Shown piece after piece: positions 1-9,899 of a stretch of DNA of 35,465 nt (the stretch's first letter is position 1; every line of letters starts with the position of its first letter). The notes under the pieces were generated by a model. It was not told where the DNA came from and ran no database searches. It saw only the letters and a list, made by a program, of their open reading frames with translations. Source of the DNA: a bacterium (GTDB taxonomy: Bacteria > Bdellovibrionota_C > UBA2361 > SZUA-149); assembly GCA_030433295.1 (NCBI GenBank), contig JAUIMJ010000007.1, positions 1 through 35,465 of the forward strand, given 5' to 3'. The position numbers and the translations under genes were made by a program.

Positions 1-993
1 CAGGTACAGTCTGCGAAACTCAGTATCGCTTGTGGTTCCCGGAATGCCAAAAGGATCGCGAAGACCGGGCGCCACTCCGGGGGAACTACTGTCTTTGGTT
101 GAGAGAAGGAAACCCAGCTGTAGAGATTGTTGCAGCGGACCCAGATCGAAACCCTCGAGCTGAGCTGAGCCCACGACTTTTTGATAGGAATCGCGACGAA
201 GCTCTCGGACAACGGCATTCTCCACCCCACCGCTATCGTCCGGAAACCCCTTACGCCGCCCCTTGTAGGCCAGGAGGGAGAGCATCCCTTCTCCCCGCCC
301 CACAAGATCCGCTTCAACCTGAAGGCGCGCACTCTGACGCTCGGCACTGAACTGCGAATCCATGCGTCCGCTTGAAGCAAAAGCAGACGCTGCAGTGAAC
401 AAGGCATCAGCAGCTCGTTCGGAGACTTCAACCGCGGTCACCTGCTGATTGTCACTCGACACTTTTGCATGACCGCGAGCCTGAGACGCTTTATCTCTGG
501 AGCGGCTTGAAAGCCGAATACTTGACGCCGGACCGACGGCACCGCTTCGGGCCAGCACACCACCCGTATCGACAGTGAATGCCGATAAGTCCGTGGACAA
601 CATTTCTTCGAAATCAAAACTACCACCACGCTCGTCGGTGGGGTCGTTCATAGGCACGCCATTGTAGGTCACAATAGAGAGGTTCGGGTCTCCCCCACGC
701 ACAAAACCCGTGGTTCCACCGGAGCTTTGCGGAGCCAGAACTACCGACGGCAAAGTTTCCAGCTGTGCGCTAAAATCGACTGACTCAGCAGTGGGATATT
801 CTGTTGCAAGGGCGGAGTTCTGTCCGGCAACAATCCTAATTCCGAACCAGGGCTCTTGGGCCACAGACGCAGAAGGCAAAAGTAGCGGAAGAAAACAAAA
901 CAAAAAAAACGCAAAGCTGAAACGGGAGCACCACTTTCGCAAGGGGATCCGTGAACATGCCAGGGCATGTTTCCCAAAGGACAATCCCTGCAT
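1..993 (-). CDS. TonB-dependent receptor, N-terminal signal and plug region (3' end truncated by window edge)
   Basis: Hand translation of the minus frame is open from ATG at 991-993 to the window edge: MQGLSFGKHALACSRIPLRKWCSRFSFAFFLFCFLPLLLPSASVAQEPWFGIRIVAG...LETLPSVVLAPQSSGGTTGFVRGGDPNLSIVTYNGVPMNDPTDERGGSFDFEEML...; signal peptide plus plug-domain signature. Not in the supplied ORF track. Confidence 0.82.
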   Translation of the reverse strand, partial: MQGLSFGKHALACSRIPLRKWCSRFSFAFFLFCFLPLLLPSASVAQEPWFGIRIVAGQNSALATEYPTAESVDFSAQLETLPSVVLAPQSSGGTTGFVRGGDPNLSIVTYNGVPMNDPTDERGGSFDFEEMLSTDLSAFTVDTGGVLARSGAVGPASSIRLSSRSRDKASQARGHAKVSSDNQQVTAVEVSERAADALFTAASAFASSGRMDSQFSAERQSARLQVEADLVGRGEGMLSLLAYKGRRKGFPDDSGGVENAVVRELRRDSYQKVVGSAQLEGFDLGPLQQSLQLGFLLSTKDSSSPGVAPGLRDPFGIPGTTSDTEFRRLYL

Positions 994-1016
994 AATGCTC
1001 TGTCTCAACAAGAACC

Positions 1017-2609
1017 TCACGACCCCCCTCCTACCTCAACATGTAACACCTCTGTATTTTCCAGCTGATGCGCGGTAAAATCTCTATGAACCACCGTATT
1101 TCGAAAAACTTTTATCGAAACTGGTGTTTCCCCCCAGTCCCAGACCGGCTCGGGGATCGGCGCGGGGTTTGACCAAATATGTTGAGGCGGTTTTGGTATA
1201 TACGAAAACAGCCCCCTGGCCTCATTGACTCGCTCTCGCAGGACATATCGTTTGAGGAATTCCCGCATCTCCTCAACGGAAGTTTTGTATTTCACCCGTT
1301 GACCGTATTTTTCTCTCAGCGCCTTCAGAGTTGAGGCATCAGAAATACCCGCAGTCAAGTCGCAGATAAACGGACTTTGCGTCATCCCAAGACATCCGAC
1401 GAGCAAGGGTTCGTTTGCAAAAAAACCAAAGCGGGCCTGAGAAAACTGTAGGTCAAAAGGTTCGAAATTTCGCGGGGGTATCTGGTACACTCTGCCCGAG
1501 TCGGCTACAACCTTAAAATGGTAGGTGACCGACATTGGGGTATCCAACCAGGCAAGCACCGGGGAGGGAGTGTACCACCTGGTGCCAACAATCAAAAAGC
1601 CAAGAAGACAGAGCGAAAAGCGAGTGTTAAACAATCGAGATACTGATGCTGAATCAACTCTCACTACAGCAAGCACTACCGAAAGGCAGAGAACGATCCA
1701 TTTCCAAAAAAGAATACCACTCGATAGAAATATGCCAAGGTGCATTCCCACTAAGGCCAACAACCCAAAGACAAGATACTTCCTTCGACACAAAAACATC
1801 ACTACAAACAACTCGAAGAAATAGCTGCCAATCATCAGCACAGGCCCTAATCGAAAAACATATTCTGCCAGCCACGAAACATCGAGCCAGTGAAGGTTCG
1901 TCAGCCAGGCATTCTGATGCACTGCCGCAAGGAATAAATTTGAGAGATCATCATGTCGCAACCACTCTAACTGCATCTTCCCTATCCCCGGCCGAAAGTA
2001 GTACAGCGCGAGAAATGAGATAACTACCGCGAAAAAGCTCTGGGGCTTGAACAGACGAAAGCGCTTACCCAAAAGATACACTACGGCAATCAACAGAACA
2101 TCAATCAGGGGACTCTTGTCGGTCCAGGAGAACTTCAGAGGATGTGAGAGATGAGCTAAGATCACACCGAGCTGAACAACAAACAGGCTCAGAAATGCAG
2201 GTCGCAAAAACGTAAGGAGTGCCAGAAGTACCAGGACGCTTCGATCAACAATGTGGGAGTGCCCAACAAAAAAATTGTATTCGTAGACCGAATAACACCA
2301 TGCAAAGATGAAAATCGCGGGAAAGAGAAGCACACGGGGGTCAAATCCCTCCTCCTCAGCCCAGCTGACTCGAGTAAGAAAAAGGGAGCACACAAGCGCC
2401 AGCACAAGAGCGGTTGCACCCCAAACGCTGCCGAGTGAGAAGAACAACATCCAATCTGTTTCGAATACCAGGGGAGGTATAAAGCGACAGTATCTATAGC
2501 TCACTCCCAGCAGCAGGCTTACGCCGGCAAGCAAAGCAAACTGCAGTGAGTCAGAACGCCTGATCAGATTAGCAGCAGAATCCATAATGACCCGGGGAAA
2601 ACAGTTCAT
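1017..2609 (-). CDS. HTTM-like (vitamin K-dependent gamma-carboxylase-related) multi-pass membrane protein with C-terminal soluble domain
   Basis: 530-aa ORF; multiple hydrophobic helices with HTTM-like segments (YYFRPGIGKMQLEWLRHDD, SYFFELFVVMFLCRRKY, MHLGIFLSSGILFWKW). Confidence 0.6.
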   Translation of the reverse strand: MNCFPRVIMDSAANLIRRSDSLQFALLAGVSLLLGVSYRYCRFIPPLVFETDWMLFFSLGSVWGATALVLALVCSLFLTRVSWAEEEGFDPRVLLFPAIFIFAWCYSVYEYNFFVGHSHIVDRSVLVLLALLTFLRPAFLSLFVVQLGVILAHLSHPLKFSWTDKSPLIDVLLIAVVYLLGKRFRLFKPQSFFAVVISFLALYYFRPGIGKMQLEWLRHDDLSNLFLAAVHQNAWLTNLHWLDVSWLAEYVFRLGPVLMIGSYFFELFVVMFLCRRKYLVFGLLALVGMHLGIFLSSGILFWKWIVLCLSVVLAVVRVDSASVSRLFNTRFSLCLLGFLIVGTRWYTPSPVLAWLDTPMSVTYHFKVVADSGRVYQIPPRNFEPFDLQFSQARFGFFANEPLLVGCLGMTQSPFICDLTAGISDASTLKALREKYGQRVKYKTSVEEMREFLKRYVLRERVNEARGLFSYIPKPPQHIWSNPAPIPEPVWDWGETPVSIKVFRNTVVHRDFTAHQLENTEVLHVEVGGGS

Positions 2610-2710
2610 AACGTCAAAAAACTACATGGCGGGCAAACGCTCAGGAGCTTTCGCAAACCGAGCAGGAAACACCCACTTCGATATAAAAAAACCTAAAAGC
2701 AAGCACCCCG

Positions 2711-3703
2711 CTACACCCCTCTATCGATTTTACGGTCCGTGGAGGCACGGATGAGAGCATACGCAACTCCCGCAATAATCCCCACACCCCTCGGAAATGC
2801 TCGAATCATACTGAAAGGGACATAATACAGGTTCTCCAGTCCGCAGCGCCTGGTCATTCTTATCGCCATCGGTAGTGGCAGCAGAGAAAGCAACACCAGC
2901 CCTAGTAACAGCAGGCTGAAGTCTTCAACGAGGATGCCGAAGGCGAAAAAAGCGATCAACAATAACGCCATTACTGGTTGAAAATGATCGGTAAGATCAC
3001 TATAGGAATCACCGGCGAGTCGACTCGGATGAAGCTGATATAGGTGAATTCTCGAAATCCCATGGCGAAACTGCTTCTTGAGGTACGGCAGAAGGCCCGT
3101 CGGGTGATAATGATGAACTTTTGATTTTTTGTTGAACTGCAGTTCCTTCCCAAGTGCCTTTATCCGAAACGCAAGCTCCGCATCCTGAGCAAGGGGTAAG
3201 TTTTCACTGAAGCCACCGACCTCCTCAAGGACCGAACGACGGTAGAGTACATTAAAGGAAGCAAGAAAATTCACCCGCTCCGGCATGCGCAAATGCCGCT
3301 CTATTATTTCCTCATGGATGAGCCGAGCGAGGAGAGAACCTGACTCCGCATTTCCATAACTTCCGCCAACACCGGCTATCTCCGGTTTTTCCATATAGGG
3401 GAGCAAGAGAGAAAGTGCGTCGGGCTCAGTCACACAATCAGAGTCGATGAACCAGACTAAATCCGTGTGAACAGAACGATAGCCAGCATTTCGCGCCGCC
3501 CCGGGGCCGGATCCCGCTGAGTCAACGATTCGAACATCAAAGCTCTCCGCGATCCGCACCGAGTCATCTTCGGAATGGTCATTTGCAAAAACAACATCAT
3601 CGAGCTGCCCGGCATCTCTAATTACCTGAAGCGCACTCAGACACTGAGCCAGTGTTCGGGCGCAATTTTTACCGGGAATTACCAGAGAGACACTTGGTCG
3701 CAT
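2711..3703 (-). CDS. Glycosyltransferase family 2
   Basis: VSLVIPGKNCARTLAQCLSAL..., DSAGSGPGAARNAG, WFIDSDCV; C-terminal hydrophobic helices. Confidence 0.88.
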   Translation of the reverse strand: MRPSVSLVIPGKNCARTLAQCLSALQVIRDAGQLDDVVFANDHSEDDSVRIAESFDVRIVDSAGSGPGAARNAGYRSVHTDLVWFIDSDCVTEPDALSLLLPYMEKPEIAGVGGSYGNAESGSLLARLIHEEIIERHLRMPERVNFLASFNVLYRRSVLEEVGGFSENLPLAQDAELAFRIKALGKELQFNKKSKVHHYHPTGLLPYLKKQFRHGISRIHLYQLHPSRLAGDSYSDLTDHFQPVMALLLIAFFAFGILVEDFSLLLLGLVLLSLLPLPMAIRMTRRCGLENLYYVPFSMIRAFPRGVGIIAGVAYALIRASTDRKIDRGV

Positions 3704-3939
3704 CAGTCACACTCAGAAAATCGATCGCAGAAGAATCACACTCCACGAAGAACACAATTCGCACCGTAACGATGCCTAAACTATGGCTCAGCTATCGCAG
3801 CAAAAGCTCTGTAACCTTAGCTCATTGAGACGAGGTACGTCAGTAAGAATAGATCCTGCCGGATAAAACGTATATCTTGACGAGCGTCTATATCTCGGGA
3901 ACGATCCTGGCAGCAAACCGCTCTTTCGGAGACAAATCA

Positions 3940-4596
3940 GTGCGATTTCTCAGACAAATATACCGTTTCATTGTTCGATTGCTTATAAAAGTACAACCGA
4001 AACCTCCGGCGGCACAACCTCTGCATGACAAGAGAATGGCGCGTGCCGTTTTGCTCGGCGACCGTCTGGAACTTCTGAGACGCCTCCCTCACGGAGGCAC
4101 GATAATGGAATGCGGTGTTGACGAGGGGCATTTTTCGCAACACATTTTGGATATCTGTAAACCGAAGCAGCTGCTATTGGTCGACACCTGGGGCACAGCT
4201 CGATTCTCAAGCGAGAAATTGGATGCTGTCTCACGACGCTTTGAGCAGCAGATACGAGACGGAGAGGTGGTAATCAGACGAATGCTCTCTACCGAAGCGC
4301 TGCAGGAATGTTCTCCGGAAAGCCTTGATTGGGTTTATATAGACACCAGCCATGACTACCACACCACACGAGAGGAGCTTGAGCTGGCCGCAAGCCGCGT
4401 ACGAAAAGATGGTATTATCTGTGGACACGATTATACGATCGGCTCATGGACGAGCTACATTCGTTATGGGGTGATTGAAGCGGTAAACGAGTTCTGTAAC
4501 AAAAACAACTGGGATCTGATTTTTCTTACCAATGAACCCAAGAGAAATCTCAGCTATGCCATTCAACGGTCTTCACTGACAACTTCTGAAGACTGA
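3940..4596 (+). CDS. Class I SAM-dependent methyltransferase (Methyltransf_24-like)
   Basis: GTIMECGVDEGHFSQHIL...LLLVDTWG...LDWVYIDTSHDYHTTREEL...GGHDY-like motif (GIICGHDY). Track start is TTG at 3877; GTG at 3940 has an upstream GGAG and seems likelier. Confidence 0.75.
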   Translation: MRFLRQIYRFIVRLLIKVQPKPPAAQPLHDKRMARAVLLGDRLELLRRLPHGGTIMECGVDEGHFSQHILDICKPKQLLLVDTWGTARFSSEKLDAVSRRFEQQIRDGEVVIRRMLSTEALQECSPESLDWVYIDTSHDYHTTREELELAASRVRKDGIICGHDYTIGSWTSYIRYGVIEAVNEFCNKNNWDLIFLTNEPKRNLSYAIQRSSLTTSED

Positions 4597-5903
4597 GATT
4601 CCAATCTACGGCGACGTGCCTCCAGTACGAGTAGCCAGAGCCACTGGGTAATGACCACCGAGACAGCCGCCCCGGTTGCCCCGGACATGGGGATAAACAA
4701 CAAGCACGATACTGTTAAAATCAGTGCCGCTCCCCAGCTGGCCTTAGAAATAAAAGTCACCTCTCCTCTGCACATGAGATAGGGCCTGAGCCAGAGGAAG
4801 GGAAAATGAAAATAGGAAACGAGCAAAAGCTGCGTAGGCAGAATTGCGTCGATATACGTTTCACCAAAGCACCAGATAATCAGATCCGGTAAAACGAAGT
4901 AAATGGCAAGGCTGACCGGGAGCGTCAAAGCAACCATGAGCCCGGTAAACCCACGAATAAAGGGAGTTAAGGAGGACCCATCGGCGATCTGGGCTGATAT
5001 CTTTGGAAAAATAACCTGCTCAAGAGGATGCAATATCAGACCCACCTGTGAACTCAGGCGCCGAGCCAGATCATAGGGGGCAACCAGAATCGGAGAAGTA
5101 AACAGACCCAGAAAAAGTATATCGGCGCGATTCGTCAGTCGAGCTCCCACGGCACTCAGCATCGTGGCGATAAACATACTTTTTCGCTCCCGTAAGGCTG
5201 GGACAATCGAGGAGCGAGCTGAGGGTGCGAGGGGGTACAACCTCATCTCAATCAGGGTCTGCCGACAGAACACTGCCAGCACCAAAATACGAAGTACCCA
5301 GGAGAGAACAATCGCGGACGCCACAGCAACTGCCGTATCAGAATAGAGCAAGAGAGTCAGCACCAACGCAAACTGTAGTAGAGCAGACCCCGCACGCCAC
5401 CACGCTAAAACGGCAAAACGCCCCCCAAGGCGGAGCATCGTGCGCATAGGCTCATCAAAGGACATCACCAGCGGCTGAATCGCAAGAACGGCAAAGACAA
5501 GAGCGCTGGATTCATTCTTCGCAAAAAGACTACCGGCATAGGACGAGACAAGCAGGAGAAAAAGAGAGATACATATACCGCCGAATATCTCCAGAACAAA
5601 GCTACCCGCTACCAGGGCACTCGCCTGACGGATTCGTCTATCCTGCCGTAACCTTGGTATTGCAATTGTCAGCACTTCCCAAACTCGAAAATCGAGGATC
5701 GCCGAAGCTACTGCGCTCCAGGCCAGAGCAAGACCCAGAACACCGAACTGTTCCTTTGAAAGCGTTCGGGTAACCACAACCATTTGAAGAAGCATAAGAA
5801 CCGCGACTACGACATTTGCGATACTCAGCTGGCCAACCGCCCAAACTGACGGAAGCTTTACCCTAAAAAGAGCAATATAATCTTTGGCAGTCTTTACGCT
5901 CAT
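4563..5903 (-). CDS. Polysaccharide flippase / Wzx-like MATE-superfamily exporter
   Basis: 446-aa multi-pass protein; LSIANVVVAVLMLLQMVVVTRTLSKEQFGVLGLALAW N-terminus typical of oligosaccharide flippases. Confidence 0.82.
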   Translation of the reverse strand: MSVKTAKDYIALFRVKLPSVWAVGQLSIANVVVAVLMLLQMVVVTRTLSKEQFGVLGLALAWSAVASAILDFRVWEVLTIAIPRLRQDRRIRQASALVAGSFVLEIFGGICISLFLLLVSSYAGSLFAKNESSALVFAVLAIQPLVMSFDEPMRTMLRLGGRFAVLAWWRAGSALLQFALVLTLLLYSDTAVAVASAIVLSWVLRILVLAVFCRQTLIEMRLYPLAPSARSSIVPALRERKSMFIATMLSAVGARLTNRADILFLGLFTSPILVAPYDLARRLSSQVGLILHPLEQVIFPKISAQIADGSSLTPFIRGFTGLMVALTLPVSLAIYFVLPDLIIWCFGETYIDAILPTQLLLVSYFHFPFLWLRPYLMCRGEVTFISKASWGAALILTVSCLLFIPMSGATGAAVSVVITQWLWLLVLEARRRRLESQSSEVVSEDR

Positions 5904-7030
5904 CAGATTCCGGATTCCCCGGTTTCAGCAAACATTCTCACGATTCGCTCGGCCCTCCCCTGCCAGGTGTACCTCTCTCGCACGAGATTCCTCGCACGCT
6001 CTCCAAGAGAATCTCTGAAAGATGTATCATCAGCGAGCTGGTCAAGCGCTCTACACCATTGCGTCGCATCTTCAGGATCTACCATTAAGGCCGTGCTGCC
6101 ATGCTCCAGTACCTCATGAAGCACTGCGTGATCCGAAATCACTATAGCCTTTCCCGCGTCCATATATTCGAACAGCTTCATTGGTGAGAACCAGCGAGAA
6201 GTGTCCTGCCCCCCATAGACCTCGATACGGCGCTGATACGGAGCGATGAGCACATCCATGGCAGCAAGATAGCGAGGAATTTCTCCCGGAGCGACAAAAC
6301 CGTGGAATACTACGTTATCACTTCTGTTTGGGCCGGAGGTATATCTTTGAATATCCCTGGGCTCGCCACCGATAATGTGAAAATCAAAATGTGGTCTCTC
6401 CTCTGCGATCTTCAAGATAAGCTCGATACCCCTGCCCTCGTACAAATGCCCACAATAGCCGATCCTGAGCGCACTCTTCCTCTCCAGATCGACCGGCTTT
6501 ATTGCCTCGTAGTTTTTGGGAGTAACGGCATCAGGCTCAACCACGAGCGGTGCATCAAGAGAAAAAGCCGATTGATAGTCTCTCGCCAATGCTTCACTGA
6601 TAACAATCACGGCACGTAAATTCCTTTGTCGGAGCAAAAATCGAGTTAACTGCGTGCTGAAGCCAAGGGGCATTGCATGGGCCTCATAGATGAAGGGTGC
6701 AAGTCCGGCGCAGAACGCCGAAGCGAAGTAGTGACGACTGAATATCAGATCGGGAGTAGTAGCGCGGAGAATACCTCGAAGCTGATACGCATATTGTAGT
6801 TCTCTCCCATAGGGTGATGCACGCTTCGGGAGGCACTCGATGTTCAGTCCCCTCGGCACACCATAGTAGTCGCACAAGTGATCTGGATCACAACTCTCTC
6901 CATCAACACGACGACCGTAGAGAACGACATCGTGCCCGACAGCCCTCATCGCCGCCGCCATTTGAACCACGTGAATGCTGTTGGCCTGCCGGGAAGGAAA
7001 ATACGAGCCAGAAAGATAGCTAATTCGCAT
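5903..7030 (-). CDS. Glycosyltransferase family 4
   Basis: MRISYLSGSYFPSRQANSIHVVQMAAAM..., LRIGYCGHLYEGRGIELILKIAEERP, SPMKLFEYMDAGKAIVISD. ATG at 7028-7030 preferred over the track start at 7288; overlaps the asnB-like stop. Confidence 0.85.
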   Translation of the reverse strand: MRISYLSGSYFPSRQANSIHVVQMAAAMRAVGHDVVLYGRRVDGESCDPDHLCDYYGVPRGLNIECLPKRASPYGRELQYAYQLRGILRATTPDLIFSRHYFASAFCAGLAPFIYEAHAMPLGFSTQLTRFLLRQRNLRAVIVISEALARDYQSAFSLDAPLVVEPDAVTPKNYEAIKPVDLERKSALRIGYCGHLYEGRGIELILKIAEERPHFDFHIIGGEPRDIQRYTSGPNRSDNVVFHGFVAPGEIPRYLAAMDVLIAPYQRRIEVYGGQDTSRWFSPMKLFEYMDAGKAIVISDHAVLHEVLEHGSTALMVDPEDATQWCRALDQLADDTSFRDSLGERARNLVRERYTWQGRAERIVRMFAETGESGI

Positions 7031-8777
7031 GCGCTTCGACTCCCGAGTTTGAAGCATAGGCAATCTCAAAAGCATCAGGCAGAACCACCCCATGAAGCTC
7101 CCGCAGAAGTACCGCAGGTCGATAACTACCAACACATCCCAGGTACGTGGCTGGCATACCAAAACCGACCTTGTTCCTCTCGAATACGCTATCAGGAATA
7201 CAATCCCTATAGGCTTCTCTAAGCACCGATTTGGGCCCTCTGAAAAAGTGAAGTCGTTCTGGAATACGAAATGCCAGCTCAACCACATTTCGGGCTAGAA
7301 AAGGCACCCGAGCCTCCAGTGATTCGGCCATTGTAGCCCTGTCAACTTTAGTGAGAATGTCATCGGGCAGGTAGCGATGGAAATCGAGATACTGCAGACG
7401 GGTTTTTATCGGCAGATCGCTTCGCCAATACTCTCGCCAGGCCCAGTAGTCGTCGTAGTCGGATGGTATCGAAAACTGGCGGGCAAACAATGCGCGCTCT
7501 CCATCACTCAGCGAAGACATATGCTTCCCATATCCGGCAAGCGGTGGCGCAAGGAAAAGAGAAACCAGATTCATCGCCCGCCGAAGCACGCTCTTGTGCC
7601 TGAATATCAACTTCCCTCGCTCCCAGAGGGCATACAATGCGGCACTTCGGTAGCCGGGTTCGCGATAGCGTTCATATCGCGAATAGCCTCCAAACAGCTC
7701 ATCACCACCATCCCCCGACAAAGCGACTACTACCTGCTCACGCGCAAGTTTTGCGACGGCATGCGTCGGAAAGGCAGAGGTGTCAGCAAAGGGTTCGTCA
7801 AACCATTGCCTGAAGATCTCCATATCAACTTCAGACTCACCGAACACCTGCGCATACAGCTCTACATCCAGATGCGCAGCGACCTCTTGCGCGAAGGGTA
7901 TTTCATTCTTCGCCTGCCCAAACCCAATAGAGAACGCTTTCATCCCCGGCTGAATGCGAGCAGCCTCGTAGCTGATTATGCTTGAATCAACTCCGCCGGA
8001 CAGAAAGGTTCCCACGGGAACGTCCGCGATGAGCTGATCCCGCACCGACTCTTCGATCGCCTCTCTGACCTTTGTCGCTGCCCCTGATATATCCATGCTG
8101 TGGTCGGGTTCGACCTCAAGCCTCCAATAGGGTTTCTCTGCATCAAGACACCCTTCCGCCGCCCGCATTACAAGCATGTGCCCGGGTCTGAGCTGAAAAA
8201 CATTTTTATATCCGGTTTTCGGTGGAGGGATTGATTGGTACGTAAGAAAATCGTAATAGGCATCGAGGCGAGGTTCCAGAGAACCCTCGAGGGCCGCATT
8301 TATTGCTTTAATTTCGGAGGCAAATAGGAAACTGTGTGAATCCCAATAATAGTAGAGAGGCTTTATCCCTACGCGGTCCCGCCACAATCGCAGGCTGCGG
8401 TTACGCATATCGTACAAAACTATGGAAAACATTCCGTCAATGTGTTCGACAAAAGAATCCCCCCACTGCAAATAGGCGGTAAGTAACACCTCAGTATCAG
8501 AACTTGTCCGAAAGGAATGCCCCAGCGCTTCCAGTCGCTGACGCAATCTCATATATCCGTATATTTCACCGTTAAAGACGATACAGACATCTCTGTTCGT
8601 AGAGAACATTGGCTGCATAGCACGCGGGTCAAGATCGACAATTGCAAGCCTCAAAAAGGAAAGCGTGACCCACTCATCTGACCATAGCTCTCGAGCATCA
8701 GGACCCCGATGGAGCAGCGCATCGCTTGCCGCTTCATACGCAGCATCACGCCTGGTTCCTCCAACAAATCCACACAT
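7020..8777 (-). CDS. asnB: Asparagine synthase (glutamine-hydrolysing)-like amidotransferase
   Basis: MCGFVGG N-terminal nucleophile Cys, HRGPD, FNGEIYGY, RDRVGIKPLYY, PVGTFLSGGVDSS, ALSGDGGDELFGGYSRY. Confidence 0.92.
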   Translation of the reverse strand: MCGFVGGTRRDAAYEAASDALLHRGPDARELWSDEWVTLSFLRLAIVDLDPRAMQPMFSTNRDVCIVFNGEIYGYMRLRQRLEALGHSFRTSSDTEVLLTAYLQWGDSFVEHIDGMFSIVLYDMRNRSLRLWRDRVGIKPLYYYWDSHSFLFASEIKAINAALEGSLEPRLDAYYDFLTYQSIPPPKTGYKNVFQLRPGHMLVMRAAEGCLDAEKPYWRLEVEPDHSMDISGAATKVREAIEESVRDQLIADVPVGTFLSGGVDSSIISYEAARIQPGMKAFSIGFGQAKNEIPFAQEVAAHLDVELYAQVFGESEVDMEIFRQWFDEPFADTSAFPTHAVAKLAREQVVVALSGDGGDELFGGYSRYERYREPGYRSAALYALWERGKLIFRHKSVLRRAMNLVSLFLAPPLAGYGKHMSSLSDGERALFARQFSIPSDYDDYWAWREYWRSDLPIKTRLQYLDFHRYLPDDILTKVDRATMAESLEARVPFLARNVVELAFRIPERLHFFRGPKSVLREAYRDCIPDSVFERNKVGFGMPATYLGCVGSYRPAVLLRELHGVVLPDAFEIAYASNSGVEAHAN

Positions 8778-8822
8778 ATGTTCCTCTCTAATGCGTCAGG
8801 GACCCGCCCTCACAATGACTCC

Positions 8823-9899
8823 TCATCGGAGAGATTGGAAAAGCGCCACCCAATCTTTTGACACCTCTCCGGCATCAAGGTGGTCATCAATCCACGCACG
8901 AGCCCGTTCGGCACGCGCGCACGCTTGCTGCGGATCTGTAAGAGTCTGCTCGATCGCATCACAAAGAGACCCCGCGTTCGAAACCTCCACAAGTAAACCT
9001 CGGCCATCACCGAGAAGCTCTCCCGGTCCAAAATCACAGTCAGTCGCTACCGCCGGAATTCCAAGAGCCATTGCTTCTGCAAGCGCATTGGGTGACCCCT
9101 CATGGTCACTACAAAGCACAAAGCAGGACGCATCCCCGATCGCCTCAGACAGCTGGTCACTAAACCCCGGCAGCTCAATATGCTCCGCCAAACCCTCCGC
9201 GCGAATCAAGTCTAATATCTCATCGTATAACGGTCCATCCCCAAACCATGTAGCCCGAAAGTCACAACGAGTATGTAATTCCTTAAGCGCAGCGACAAAC
9301 AGATCGGGCCGCTTTTCAGCACTCAGACGCCCCGCAGCAACAATATGCGGTGTCTCAGCAGGATGAGCCCCGATATCCCTGCGGCCCTCATCGAAGACCA
9401 GCCCATTTGGTAAGTACGAGACTTTTCCTCCCAGATCCGGCCAACGCTTCGATACCTGCCGCATAAGCCCCTGTGAATTGCATACCACGGCTGCCGCCCG
9501 ACCAATACATCTGTCGACCCACCACCACGCAATCTTCTCCTTGAGAGTGAGTCCTTCACGAAAGGTATTTCCGGAGATGCGACACACCCAGGCGGTGTTG
9601 GATTTGATAACCGCAGCTCCGGCAAACTGTCCCGTATAAAATCCGTTACTCACTAGAACATCAGGCCTCTCCGCACGCAGCAAAGCGCGCAACCGCCAGA
9701 CCGTACGCGCACTCGCAATGATCGAGGAATGGTCGAGCACAAAAACCTTTACAGTCTTAGGAACCGTAAAGCTCATTTCGTGACGAAGCAATACAAGGCT
9801 GACGTCGTGCCCAAGCGAGTCGAGCGAGCCAGCGATAATACTGGCCCACTTCTCAGCACCACCCTGTGAAAGACTACTACTGAGAATACAAATCTTCAT
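8823..9899 (-). CDS. Glycosyltransferase family 4
   Basis: MKICILSSSLSQGGAEKWASIIAGSLDSLGHDVSLVLL..., HIVAAGRLSAEKRPDLFVAAL, DHEGSPNALAEAMALGIPAVATDCDFGPGELL. ATGA overlap with the upstream gene. Confidence 0.9.
   Translation of the reverse strand: MKICILSSSLSQGGAEKWASIIAGSLDSLGHDVSLVLLRHEMSFTVPKTVKVFVLDHSSIIASARTVWRLRALLRAERPDVLVSNGFYTGQFAGAAVIKSNTAWVCRISGNTFREGLTLKEKIAWWWVDRCIGRAAAVVCNSQGLMRQVSKRWPDLGGKVSYLPNGLVFDEGRRDIGAHPAETPHIVAAGRLSAEKRPDLFVAALKELHTRCDFRATWFGDGPLYDEILDLIRAEGLAEHIELPGFSDQLSEAIGDASCFVLCSDHEGSPNALAEAMALGIPAVATDCDFGPGELLGDGRGLLVEVSNAGSLCDAIEQTLTDPQQACARAERARAWIDDHLDAGEVSKDWVALFQSLR

Noticed and set aside
9323-9625. Antisense or out-of-frame ORFs inside glycosyltransferase genes (also 1525-2023, 7377-7985, 8665-9366, 21687-22268, 22839-23507)
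   Set aside because: They lie opposite or out of frame within strongly supported coding genes and show no recognisable domain; typical shadow ORFs.
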